Below are positions 14,575 to 21,681 of a DNA stretch of 22,876 nt, piece after piece. The notes below the pieces were generated by a model, which was not told the origin of the DNA, did no database searches, and worked only from the letters and a program-made list of their open reading frames with translations. The DNA lies in the IMG/VR virus record IMGVR_UViG_3300048772_000511, positions 1 to 22,876 of that record; one strand, given 5' to 3'. How positions within the stretch are numbered: position 1 is the stretch's first letter; each line of letters opens with the position of its first letter. Source of the stretch: a virus. The position numbers and the translations under genes were made by a program.

Positions 14575-15255
14575 GTTTGTTTCTGGTTGTTGGTTTGCCG
14601 CGCCGGCTTTGACCGACGCGATTGTTTTGAATGCGGCCCGGTTCACCAGGCCGCCCAAATTGACTCCGATGGCCATCGGCTCATCGTGATCGTCGAAATA
14701 CCACTCGGGCGAAAAGCGCGTGAACTCCGGCGCCTCGCCGGACACCGCCGCTTTTCCCTTGGCCGTCCATTTTCCCTTCAGCCGGATGCCGCCGGTCTTG
14801 GGATCATCGCCGCCCCAGTAAAACTGGGTGGGCCGGCCACTGGCACCGCTGTCGTCGTGGTTGAAATCAATGAAGGGCAGATCCCCCTTGCCATCGGCCG
14901 CCAGGGCGCGCAGGCGCTGCAGCATGGTGTCGAATGCCTGGGCTTGCTGTTCGTTCACCGAGAATTTCAGCTCACGCGGCGCGGCGGAAACAAAGGCCAC
15001 CGGCGCCTGCCGGCCCGGCGGCATCCATTGGATGTCGAACTCGTCACCACTGGTGCCCGGCGGTAGCTGCACCGGCTCGCCTTGGGCGAACCGGCCGCGC
15101 GCACAGTGACTGTCATCGAGCGCTTCCATCGCCTGGGCGCTGGTCAGCGGAATATCAGAGCCGCACACCGGGCAGGCCGCCTTGCCCAGGGCGAACGCCT
15201 CCATGGTGGGGTTGAAGCCGCGGGAACATTTCGGACAATTTATTTTTTTGCTCAT
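13960..15255 (-). CDS. Prohead protease-scaffold (Mu gpI-like) with N-terminal zinc ribbon
   Basis: A 431-residue protein. Residues 1-35 form a CxxC...CxxC zinc ribbon (C7, C10, C28, C31; INCPKCSRGF and ACPVCGSD). Residues about 60-215 match Mu-type protease I: LPFIDFNHDD (H133), YWGGDDPKTGGIRLKGKWT (the 'aGwi..l......Gl.g.veWT' element) and EFTRFSPEW (Ser182), giving probable catalytic His and Ser. From residue 228 the protein is a Glu/Lys/Ala-rich helical scaffold (KIAALETAQ, KITGMETAALETRKAQAKAA) with a C-terminal capsid-binding-like end. It would cleave scaffold and itself during head maturation. ATGA overlap with the gpG-like gene; the decoration and capsid genes follow. The zinc ribbon is an unusual addition. 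Confidence 0.82.
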   Translation of the reverse strand: MSKKINCPKCSRGFNPTMEAFALGKAACPVCGSDIPLTSAQAMEALDDSHCARGRFAQGEPVQLPPGTSGDEFDIQWMPPGRQAPVAFVSAAPRELKFSVNEQQAQAFDTMLQRLRALAADGKGDLPFIDFNHDDSGASGRPTQFYWGGDDPKTGGIRLKGKWTAKGKAAVSGEAPEFTRFSPEWYFDDHDEPMAIGVNLGGLVNRAAFKTIASVKAGAANQQPETNMTETEIQDAITNGIAAGLKPIETKIAALETAQGKSAQTDEPALTKAIAKAMEPFTQKITGMETAALETRKAQAKAAVKTHIDRGAIAPEEKLPSGKLLTDYYEEQYLANASDAEAALKKLPGKNLGRVIVGAGNGGTSTGTVTEFSEPENRAIAGARKLREQNKALATDAQALEAWLHTPEGNAAYADILAERSSNRKDLTAAR

Positions 15256-15869
15256 GATTCAGTGTCGGGATTTTCTTTGGCGATCTGCCGGTCAAGGATT
15301 CGCTGGCTGCGCGCCAGGATGGCTTGCTCCAGCGCCGTCTTATCCGGCAGCGCATCCGGGTCCGCGGATTGTGTGACCGATTTGGTGAGGAGATATTCCA
15401 CCGTGAATCCACGGCCGTCGGGATCCTTTACCGCCAGCAGCGCGTTTTGAAATGCGCCTTTGCCGCTGCGGATCAAAAAGAGCTTCAACCCGGTCTCACG
15501 TTCAAAAGTGGACGTCGTCCGGCCGTAGGCTTTTTCCTCCACCGGAATGGTGAGCGCCCCGGCCGCTTTGGCGGTGATCGTGCCACCAAAGAGTTTTTGG
15601 GCGAAACGCGGATCCGAAATGCTGACACTGATCGTGGTGGGCGATTCCTGCACGGGCGCTTGCACGCTCCACGCCGTGCGCAGCCAGAAATGACTCCGAC
15701 GTTCGCTGAGTCGGTTCGGCTCGCTCCGGTCCTTTTCCCGGAAATGCCGCTTAAGCTGGGCGCCCACCGTTCGGCCGGCGCCGAGCAAAATGGCGCGCGG
15801 ATTTTTAGTGGCGGAAATTATCCGGCCGAACTCCACCTGGAACTTGGTGTCATCAAACGTGAGCGTCAT
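15252..15869 (-). CDS. Virion morphogenesis protein, Mu gpG-like
   Basis: A 205-residue protein between portal and protease/scaffold, the position of gpG in Mu-like phages. It has an early basic helical segment (GRTVGAQLKRHFREKDRSEP), then RSHFWLRTAWSVQAP, VSISDPRFAQKLFGGTITAK and a KAYGRTTSTFE loop. This matches the 'l..hF......~p.~~......~~~~~~~~i~i.~~~a~~h~~GG~I~P' layout of the virion morphogenesis family (PF05069 type), with LFGGTI in place of the usual h-GG-I. The role is probably in head completion or the head-tail interface. ATGA overlaps on both sides indicate translational coupling. Confidence 0.7.
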   Translation of the reverse strand: MTLTFDDTKFQVEFGRIISATKNPRAILLGAGRTVGAQLKRHFREKDRSEPNRLSERRSHFWLRTAWSVQAPVQESPTTISVSISDPRFAQKLFGGTITAKAAGALTIPVEEKAYGRTTSTFERETGLKLFLIRSGKGAFQNALLAVKDPDGRGFTVEYLLTKSVTQSADPDALPDKTALEQAILARSQRILDRQIAKENPDTES

Positions 15870-17758
15870 CGGGCACCTCCCGATTTGGTGGCTGTCCTCA
15901 CGTGTCTTTCCATCGCGCCACGAACCGCGCCATTGACCACCGCCGCGCCCAGCGTGCCTTCAATGACTCGCTCCAGGGCTTTGTGGTCCATCCTGCCGAA
16001 TACGTCCGGCAGCTTCGCCTGGGCTTTCATGACAGCGGATATGAAATCTGCGTCGTTCACCGAACCGTCTTTGGCCTTGGCCACCAGCTCCTCAAAAATG
16101 GGACGGACGGCGCCCAACCAGCGCGGCGCGATGCCGGTGGCATCCGCCAGGGCATTATCCACCAGGCGCGAATCATCCGGCGGAACATCCTGCCCACGCG
16201 CGCGGGCCAGGTGCGTCATTTCAGCCCGGCCGCGCCCTTGCGCATTATCCAGGGCATCCGCCGCGCCGGCATTGTCATTGCCGCCGAACGGCAAAGTGTT
16301 GGGCTTGGCCGCGGGCGTTGCTGATAGCGTTTCGTCATCCTCATCCGGGACAATCAAATCATTGTCCTCGTAGTATTGCTGCTTGCTCACCTTGACGCCG
16401 GGCGTGTTAAGAATCACCTGATAGCGGTCTGCCACCGCCTTGGCGTCTTTGCCCGACTTGTCCGCCGGTAGCAGGTAGGGGCACTCCGAATCATCGCCAA
16501 AGTTCACCCGGCAAAGCGCCGGCAGCATTTGGACATTGATGATTTTCGCAGTGCGCCGTGCGCAACCCATGATCTTTTCCTTGCGCACATCGCCCTGCAG
16601 GTCGGCGGCATGACCGCTGCCCACACCGCCACCCTCCCGGATCTGGGTGGAACTGGTCTGGCCCAGGATGAGGACGTCGCAGATCGTGTCGGCAGCGTCA
16701 ATCAGCACCTTGTGCGGGACATTGCGGGCATCGGTCGCCGCTGTCTTCAAATCAAGATTGGTGCCTTGCGGGAAAGCGCCATAGGCCAGTTGCCCCATCT
16801 GCGCGAGCATGTCCATAATCCCGTCAATGGTTTGCTGCTGAATCCCTGGAGCATAGGTGGCCCAGCGGATCGGCATGCCAAAGAGCTGCGCGAAATTCAG
16901 GAACCAGTCCCAGGTGAACGTCTGCGCCGCCCACCAGAATCCCAAAATGCTCAGCAGCGAGCCGCCGAGGGGATGCCCCGACTTCTGCTTAAAAATCGAA
17001 ACAATGAACTGGTCGCGTGGAATCTCCCCCCAGATGCCGTTCGTCGCGGCGATATTGGCCGCCGGATCGTTCTGCAAAATCTCGCGCACATTCAGCATCA
17101 TGTGATCGCCGCCATTGCCCAGGCCATCGGACGGATAACCGTAATAGCGCGGGTGAACCCATTGCGTCGCACGTGGGCACCAAAGCGCCTGCATCTGGAC
17201 CGTCTTGGCCTGCGTGCTTACATTGACCGCCCGCTGTTCGTAATCCACCTGCACCAGGGAAATGCCCTTGCCGACGGCATCCATCACATCGCGCAGGGTG
17301 TCCTCGAAATCATTCTCATCGGCGGCCAGATTCGGCCGTATGGTCCAGATCATCTGCTCAATGATGCGTTTGCGGCGCTGGGCCTCCGGCGTCGGCTTGT
17401 CCCCCTTCAGGGCGAAGGGCTGCAGGTTCCAACCCAGATTGGCCACGGCGGTTTTCAGCTCGTTCAGATTCTTGGACAAACGCGGCCAGGTGCGCTCCAT
17501 CAGGTCGAACATCAGCCAGAGGGACATCAGGTTGCCCGACATGGCGCCCCGGATCGTATTTTCGATCATCGTGGGCGTGTACATCGAAAGCTGCCCCGTC
17601 ATCCAGCGATCGCGCACGGACGAATGGATGATGGGCAGCAGCTTGTTGGTCGGCGAACCGGTCGGCTTGCTGGTCGCCGGCAAAATGGCCGGGGCTTTGA
17701 CCGGAGGCTTGCTGGCGGGATCAACGATGGATGTGCCGGCGATGAAATTTGTACTCAT
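15866..17758 (-). CDS. Portal protein, DUF935 / Mu gp29-like
   Basis: A 630-residue portal that would form the dodecameric DNA gate and packaging-motor dock. Characteristic parts are an early helical region with GAMSGNLMSLWLMFDLMERT and LKTAVANLGWNLQP, then DVMDAVGKGISLVQVDYEQR, a GYPSDGLG loop, PRDQFIVSIFKQKSGHPLGG, WDWFLNFAQLFGMPIRWATY and ILGQTSSTQIREGGGVGSGH. The last matches the DUF935 'lG.tlt.......g..a...' core. The C-terminal 100 residues (PIFEELVAKAKDGSVNDADF, later VFGRMDHKALERVI) fit the family's end. It is longer than typical gp29 (about 500 residues). No separate gpF-type minor head protein follows, unlike Mu. ATGA overlaps link it to the 283-codon ORF upstream and the gpG-like gene downstream. 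Confidence 0.87.
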   Translation of the reverse strand: MSTNFIAGTSIVDPASKPPVKAPAILPATSKPTGSPTNKLLPIIHSSVRDRWMTGQLSMYTPTMIENTIRGAMSGNLMSLWLMFDLMERTWPRLSKNLNELKTAVANLGWNLQPFALKGDKPTPEAQRRKRIIEQMIWTIRPNLAADENDFEDTLRDVMDAVGKGISLVQVDYEQRAVNVSTQAKTVQMQALWCPRATQWVHPRYYGYPSDGLGNGGDHMMLNVREILQNDPAANIAATNGIWGEIPRDQFIVSIFKQKSGHPLGGSLLSILGFWWAAQTFTWDWFLNFAQLFGMPIRWATYAPGIQQQTIDGIMDMLAQMGQLAYGAFPQGTNLDLKTAATDARNVPHKVLIDAADTICDVLILGQTSSTQIREGGGVGSGHAADLQGDVRKEKIMGCARRTAKIINVQMLPALCRVNFGDDSECPYLLPADKSGKDAKAVADRYQVILNTPGVKVSKQQYYEDNDLIVPDEDDETLSATPAAKPNTLPFGGNDNAGAADALDNAQGRGRAEMTHLARARGQDVPPDDSRLVDNALADATGIAPRWLGAVRPIFEELVAKAKDGSVNDADFISAVMKAQAKLPDVFGRMDHKALERVIEGTLGAAVVNGAVRGAMERHVRTATKSGGAR

Positions 17759-18606
17759 AACGCTGACTCAAAAAGGGTTGATGCGGCCAGCGCCACTTCT
17801 GGCTGGAGTTTGGAACCGATGGAATATTGCCAACCCCCGCTGCAATGCCTGCAATGCAACGGAGACGAAGAAAAAAGAGCCGGATGTCCGTTCTTACCAA
17901 ACGCGACATCCGGCTTGCTAAAACGAATTTTAGACGCTTTTACCGATTTTGTTCCCGTTGAGCCAGCCAAACCCTTTTGGCAAAACGAAACGAACAATTG
18001 AGAATATCCATCAACTGCAAACATTCCCCGATGTTGACGGCCAAGGTTGGCTGCGGAGTCACACGAGGCGTTTTGTAATAGGGATGCTTGGCAGGTTTTT
18101 GAATTTTTTCGCCAAGCACCCTCGTGCTCAGGGGTGATCGAGTCATTTTGGTCATTTCCATAGCTTAGTTCCCACCAAAACCATTCCGGAGCGTGACCAC
18201 ATGCCTCATTTGAAAAGCCCAAATCTCCAATAACTCCGCAGATTTGGCAATTTGGTTCGTAGTCATATGCCTGATCTCTTCCCGGACTCCTGGATCCAAT
18301 CCTAAATAATCCACCCGCAGAGTTCTCGGTGCGATACCGGGCTTTAGTTTCATCCGATCCATTACTGTTTTTTTCATGTTCAATAAACAAGAAGCCCGCC
18401 ATCGGAAGGGTGGAACCTTGTTGAGCCACAGCATCACCTGTGTTCTCTATCCAATGACGGGCCTCAGTGTTTTGTTTAACGGCTTCCAGTTGATGACCGG
18501 AATTAAACAGTGCCGATTCGCGTTCCACCGCGAACGCAATGAATAGAGCAAGAATAGCAGAGTGGGTCAACACCCTTTTAAAAGTCGTTTTGGCGTGTTC
18601 AGTCAT
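17755..18606 (-). CDS. Low-GC 283-codon ORF between terminase and portal (unknown, possible moron)
   Basis: The frame is open for 283 codons and its ends are striking: its ATG overlaps the terminase stop by ATGA, and its TGA overlaps the portal ATG by ATGA. The product starts MTEHAKTTFKRVLTHSAILA with a hydrophobic stretch (AILALFIAFAV), so it may be membrane-anchored. It contains scattered Cys pairs (NCQICG, HCRHC) and a Trp-rich patch (PEWFWWEL). No family is recognised. By hand count the interval 17761-18600 is about 48% GC, against about 58% in a sampled line of the portal gene. Codon use is unbiased at third positions. A competing minus frame holds two consecutive ORFs (18165-18437 and 17940-18161) that also look partly protein-like, so the real coding frame is uncertain, or the insert may act as RNA. 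Confidence 0.45.
   Translation of the reverse strand: MTEHAKTTFKRVLTHSAILALFIAFAVERESALFNSGHQLEAVKQNTEARHWIENTGDAVAQQGSTLPMAGFLFIEHEKNSNGSDETKARYRTENSAGGLFRIGSRSPGRDQAYDYEPNCQICGVIGDLGFSNEACGHAPEWFWWELSYGNDQNDSITPEHEGAWRKNSKTCQASLLQNASCDSAANLGRQHRGMFAVDGYSQLFVSFCQKGLAGSTGTKSVKASKIRFSKPDVAFGKNGHPALFSSSPLHCRHCSGGWQYSIGSKLQPEVALAASTLFESAL
17878..17915 (-). terminator. Intrinsic terminator-like hairpin inside the low-GC insert
   Basis: The 11-nt perfect arms AGCCGGATGTC and GACATCCGGCT flank a 16-nt loop. On the minus strand the stem is followed directly by CTTTTTTCTTCG, the pattern of a Rho-independent terminator. It lies 120 nt before the portal start, so it would attenuate transcription into the head and tail genes unless antiterminated. 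The loop is long for a strong terminator. Confidence 0.5.
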
Positions 18607-20246
18607 ACAAGGATTCGTGGACGAAAGATTCCCAGCCGGCCGGTGGCCGGTGCGCCGATGCGGATTTGTTTCAGCGTCTCGGCTGTGAGGGCGCCAGTTG
18701 AAAAATCCAGCGCATGGAGGGCCAGCTTCCCGCCGTCGAAGGTGTCGCCGTGTTTGCCATCGGCTTGCGGCTCGCAGACGTATGTGCCGGCCGATTTCAC
18801 CACCAGGCGATGATCTTCCTTCAGGTAGTCATCCGACGGCAGCGTCATCCGGTTGTCATTGATCGCTGCGGAATAGAGATCACCCAGAAAGGTCTTAAAG
18901 TTAGGCACACGGGCATAACCCACCGGGGCGGGGTCAACCGTGTTGCTGGCATTCACCAGGTCAAAGGGGATCATGCTCCCCAGCTCCTGCGCCGTCTCAC
19001 GGGCGAAATACTGCTCATTGGTCGCATCAATGCAGAACCGCTGCGCGCCGCCTGCAGGACTGAGTTGGACGGCCTGGATAATCCGCGCCAGGCGTTCCCG
19101 TGCGACTTTCGGTTCGCGCTCTTTCCAAATGATCACCGCCACCTCGACATATTCCATGCCGCGTTTTTGCATCACGGTCACGCAGGTCGGATTGCTGGTG
19201 TCGTTGGTCGTGGTGGCCACGTCGCAGCCGATACCGGTTTTATCCTTCGTGCAATTCTGTACGATCCACCGCAGGGCCACCTGAAACTCCAGCTCGTTTT
19301 CAACAAAGAAAAATCCGCACTGACCGATACCACGGCGCTGTGCAGTTGTGAGCGCAAATAAATCAATCGCCGCTGCGCCGCCGAACTTGTGAATTAGCCG
19401 GTAGCTCTCGTCCAGGCCAAGCCGGTTGGCCGGGTCAGCGCAAAATTGATCGTAGGTCAACGGCTTGCCTTCACGTGTGTCGTAAAGAACGTGCCCGGCC
19501 GCGTAGGCGTCGCACAACGCAACACGATGAATCAGAATCCCGTTCTGCCCGCGATAGAAATGGCCATTGGCGTCCGGTGGGAATTCCATGCCGGGTTCCG
19601 GCAGAGTCATTTCAAAAAACGGATGCCGGTCATCCCTGGGCAGGTTCGACGCGTAAATCAGCTTGAACGTCCGGTCGGTATCCATGATCGGCTTGACGGC
19701 AATCTGCAGGTCGCGTTCGAGATTCGGATGCGTGAACCCGGCCTCGTCGCGGACCACCGTGCCCGTCCAGCCGCGGGCCGTCGCCGGATTCGGGGCGATC
19801 ACGCGCAGCCGCGAATAATCCGTGCGGTTGTGGTACAGCCGCATTTCCAACCGGGATGAGCGATACAGGTCCGTGAAATCCTCCGTGCTCAAATTTGTGT
19901 AGAGTTTGCCCGTGTCGGAATTGGCGCACTTCAACGGCATGGCGTTGGCCTGCGAAGATTCGTTCATCGTCATCTGCAGCGCGGCCGCCTCGCGGGTGAC
20001 CAGGGACGCCTGCTCGGCCGAACTCAATGTCTTGCTCACCAGTTCCGAGCCGGTCAGCAGCGACGCGCTGGCGGCAATGACATTGCGGCCCGACTCGCGG
20101 GACATCTCATCAAACGCGATGTCGCCCAGTGTGGTGGACTTCCGGCACTGCCGCGCCCAGAACAGCACCATGCAGCGGACCTTGCGGACCGCGACCAGCG
20201 CGACTTTTTGGTAAAGCCGGCGAGTCCAATGTTTGGTGGCGTTCAT
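18603..20246 (-). CDS. terL: Terminase large subunit (Mu gp28-like)
   Basis: A 547-residue DNA-packaging ATPase-nuclease. A P-loop-like motif lies at residues 31-38 (ARQCRKST, compare the terminase '[SA]RQvGKS'); the usual glycine before the lysine is Arg here. Walker B with catalytic carboxylate is TVVRDEAG (163-170), and a coupling-motif candidate follows at LIYASNLP. The RuvC-like nuclease half contains GIGCDVATTTN (D342), FCIDATN (D407) and DTFDGGK (D504), which fit the metal-binding acidic residues. The start abuts the small terminase stop (GAATAAATGA), the same junction used between the gp26-like and gp27-like genes. It ends in ATGA with the low-GC ORF. The length is normal for this family. 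Confidence 0.9.
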   Translation of the reverse strand: MNATKHWTRRLYQKVALVAVRKVRCMVLFWARQCRKSTTLGDIAFDEMSRESGRNVIAASASLLTGSELVSKTLSSAEQASLVTREAAALQMTMNESSQANAMPLKCANSDTGKLYTNLSTEDFTDLYRSSRLEMRLYHNRTDYSRLRVIAPNPATARGWTGTVVRDEAGFTHPNLERDLQIAVKPIMDTDRTFKLIYASNLPRDDRHPFFEMTLPEPGMEFPPDANGHFYRGQNGILIHRVALCDAYAAGHVLYDTREGKPLTYDQFCADPANRLGLDESYRLIHKFGGAAAIDLFALTTAQRRGIGQCGFFFVENELEFQVALRWIVQNCTKDKTGIGCDVATTTNDTSNPTCVTVMQKRGMEYVEVAVIIWKEREPKVARERLARIIQAVQLSPAGGAQRFCIDATNEQYFARETAQELGSMIPFDLVNASNTVDPAPVGYARVPNFKTFLGDLYSAAINDNRMTLPSDDYLKEDHRLVVKSAGTYVCEPQADGKHGDTFDGGKLALHALDFSTGALTAETLKQIRIGAPATGRLGIFRPRILV

Positions 20247-20801
20247 TTATTCGGGCAATTTCACCGCACCGGATTTTTCCAATTCGTCCACGTCGGCGAA
20301 GTGATGCTTGCGCAGCATTCGGATTTTTTCCTCGTTGGGGATGTTCAACTCCACGATGCGGTTGGTCTCCTTGTCGTGGACCGCCTTCAAAATTTTCTCG
20401 CAGGTCTGATACTCGAATTCCTCGCGAGCCAGCTTGAGCGCCTCGCTCTTCGTGTGCGCATCCTTGATGCGCTTCCACGTGAGCGAATCTTTCTCCTGGA
20501 TGGCCAGCGCGGAAAAGAAGAGCTGGCCGGCCACGTCGAGTTCCTGTTGCGACAGCGCGGGATTGCTGCTCTTCAAATCCTCCAGCACCTGGGCCACGGT
20601 GGATTCATTCCGGGCCAACTGTTGCCGCAGCGAATACCAGGACAAGAAACCCGACAGCGCGCCGATCGAAGTCTGCACGCTGTCTGCGCGCAGCCATTTC
20701 AGCGTCTCGTCGAGCGAATGGTCGCGCGCGTAGAACGCAATGGACGCCTGCCGCTCTTCCGGCAGCGTCTTCAATTTTGCGTCTGAACGGGGCTTGCTCA
20801 T
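20247..20801 (-). CDS. Terminase small subunit / DUF3486 (Mu gp27-like)
   Basis: A 184-residue, mostly helical protein immediately upstream of the large terminase. It opens with a basic N-terminus (MSKPRSDAKLKTLPEERQAS), then AFYARDHSLDETLKWLRADS and SIGALSGFLSWYSLRQQL. This matches the DUF3486 pattern in which an HTH-like unit ('Lp...r..l......s..e....l......s.sal.ry...') recognises DNA. The remaining part is coiled-coil or helical (LTWKRIKDAHTKSEALKLAR), as expected for oligomerisation. In Mu, gp27 is the small terminase partner of gp28. The junctions with both neighbours are TAA directly followed by ATG. Confidence 0.78.
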   Translation of the reverse strand: MSKPRSDAKLKTLPEERQASIAFYARDHSLDETLKWLRADSVQTSIGALSGFLSWYSLRQQLARNESTVAQVLEDLKSSNPALSQQELDVAGQLFFSALAIQEKDSLTWKRIKDAHTKSEALKLAREEFEYQTCEKILKAVHDKETNRIVELNIPNEEKIRMLRKHHFADVDELEKSGAVKLPE

Positions 20802-21083
20802 TTATTCGCCAGTGATATTCGCCAGAAAATCCCGGCCATCGGCCGTGATGCGCCAGGCGCGGTTTTCCGGACTGATTTTTTTGTCCACCGGTGCGATGAA
20901 ATTCTTATCCGCCAGGTAGTCGAGTTCGGCGGCGACCGTCTCGGCGTCGAGCTGGCTGCGCCCCTCGCTGCGGGCCATCTGCCGCAACAATGCAGCCGAC
21001 AGACCAAATCGAGTCTGGTTCGCTTCCAGAAAGCCCAGCAGACTCAAACGAAGTTGTTCGCGTTGTTCGGATGAAAGTTTCAT
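20802..21083 (-). CDS. Winged-helix protein, Mu gp26-like
   Basis: A 93-residue protein with a clear winged-helix layout: helix QREQLRLSLLGFLEANQ, helix AALLRQMARSEG, recognition helix DAETVAAELDYLADKNFIAP, and a wing ending RAWRITADGRDFLANITGE. The 'W.iT..GrdfL' ending is the common end of phage and archaeal wHTH proteins and is seen in Mu gp26-type proteins. The gene order gp25-gp26-gp27-gp28 is preserved here, which strengthens the call. It may take part in DNA recognition for packaging, or in regulation. TAATG overlap with the gp25-like gene. Confidence 0.65.
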   Translation of the reverse strand: MKLSSEQREQLRLSLLGFLEANQTRFGLSAALLRQMARSEGRSQLDAETVAAELDYLADKNFIAPVDKKISPENRAWRITADGRDFLANITGE

Positions 21084-21400
21084 TAGCGAAGATTTCCCGT
21101 GTTGCGAAGCAAGGTCACAATTTGCATGGGCAGGTCGCGCAGCGTGGCATCCATCTCCTTGCGCCCTTCCGTGATCCGCTTGTGCAAAATGCCTTCCTGT
21201 TTTTTGCGTTCATATTCTTCCTCTTTCAGTTCGGCCTTGGTGGCCAACTTCTCGACCATTTCAACCGGCATCGGGTTGGGCGTGACTTTGACTTCGGTTT
21301 TTCTCGAGACGGCAACGATTGAAATGATGAGCGCCCCGATGATTCCGAGGGCGGACGAGATATTGGAAATCAGATTCCAGTCGGCGGTGGCGAGCATCAT
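21083..21400 (-). CDS. DUF2730 / Mu gp25-like membrane-anchored coiled coil
   Basis: A 105-residue protein with one N-terminal hydrophobic segment (ISNISSALGIIGALIISIVA, about residues 12-31). A charged coiled-coil-like stretch follows (VEKLATKAELKEEEYERKKQ), then a region including RKEMDATLRDLPMQIVTLLR. This is the DUF2730 layout of Mu gp25, located just before gp26, gp27 and gp28, as here. Function in Mu is unknown; a spanin-like or membrane-associated role has been a common guess for small TM plus coiled-coil phage proteins. ATGA overlap with the upstream 94-residue gene. Confidence 0.65.
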   Translation of the reverse strand: MMLATADWNLISNISSALGIIGALIISIVAVSRKTEVKVTPNPMPVEMVEKLATKAELKEEEYERKKQEGILHKRITEGRKEMDATLRDLPMQIVTLLRNTGNLR

Positions 21401-21681
21401 TTGGTATTGGGGGTTGTGTTGGCTGTCGGCCGGGTGCCCTCACCCGGCGTTTTAAAATCGTTCACGGCGGCCGGATTCCAAACCAGCTTGGCCAAAATCA
21501 TTCCGATGCCGCCGTGTTGAATCACAAACTCGGCCGCGTTGAATAGCCAGGCATTGAGGTTGCGAATCTCGCGCCCCAGCCAGGCCGCACCAATCGCAAT
21601 GGCCGGCAGCCATGGCGTGAGCTGGGCCTTGGCCTCTGCGGCCACGGCGGCAACCTGTTGGACTTGGTTGGTGTCAAGCAT
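21397..21681 (-). CDS. Small membrane-associated protein, holin-like candidate
   Basis: A 94-residue protein with two moderately hydrophobic segments, about 22-35 (LTPWLPAIAIGAAWLG) and about 49-65 (AEFVIQHGGIGMILAKLVW). An N-terminal helix of Ala/Gln/Val and a hydrophilic, Thr/Pro-rich C-terminus flank them. Two membrane spans, small size and position before the packaging genes fit a holin, but no endolysin is visible in the window to support a lysis module. It overlaps the DUF1353 gene by 8 bases and the gp25-like gene by ATGA. Confidence 0.5.
   Translation of the reverse strand: MLDTNQVQQVAAVAAEAKAQLTPWLPAIAIGAAWLGREIRNLNAWLFNAAEFVIQHGGIGMILAKLVWNPAAVNDFKTPGEGTRPTANTTPNTK

Noticed and set aside
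16529-18001. Long plus-strand open frame (490 codons) opposite the portal gene
   Set aside because: Antisense to the DUF935 portal; no domain and shadow-type composition, though it extends into the low-GC insert.
17755-18606. Simple transposon or IS insertion between terminase and portal
   Set aside because: No transposase, no convincing terminal inverted repeats (only a loose AAAAGGGT-T-TGA similarity at both ends) and no clear target duplication beyond TATGA.
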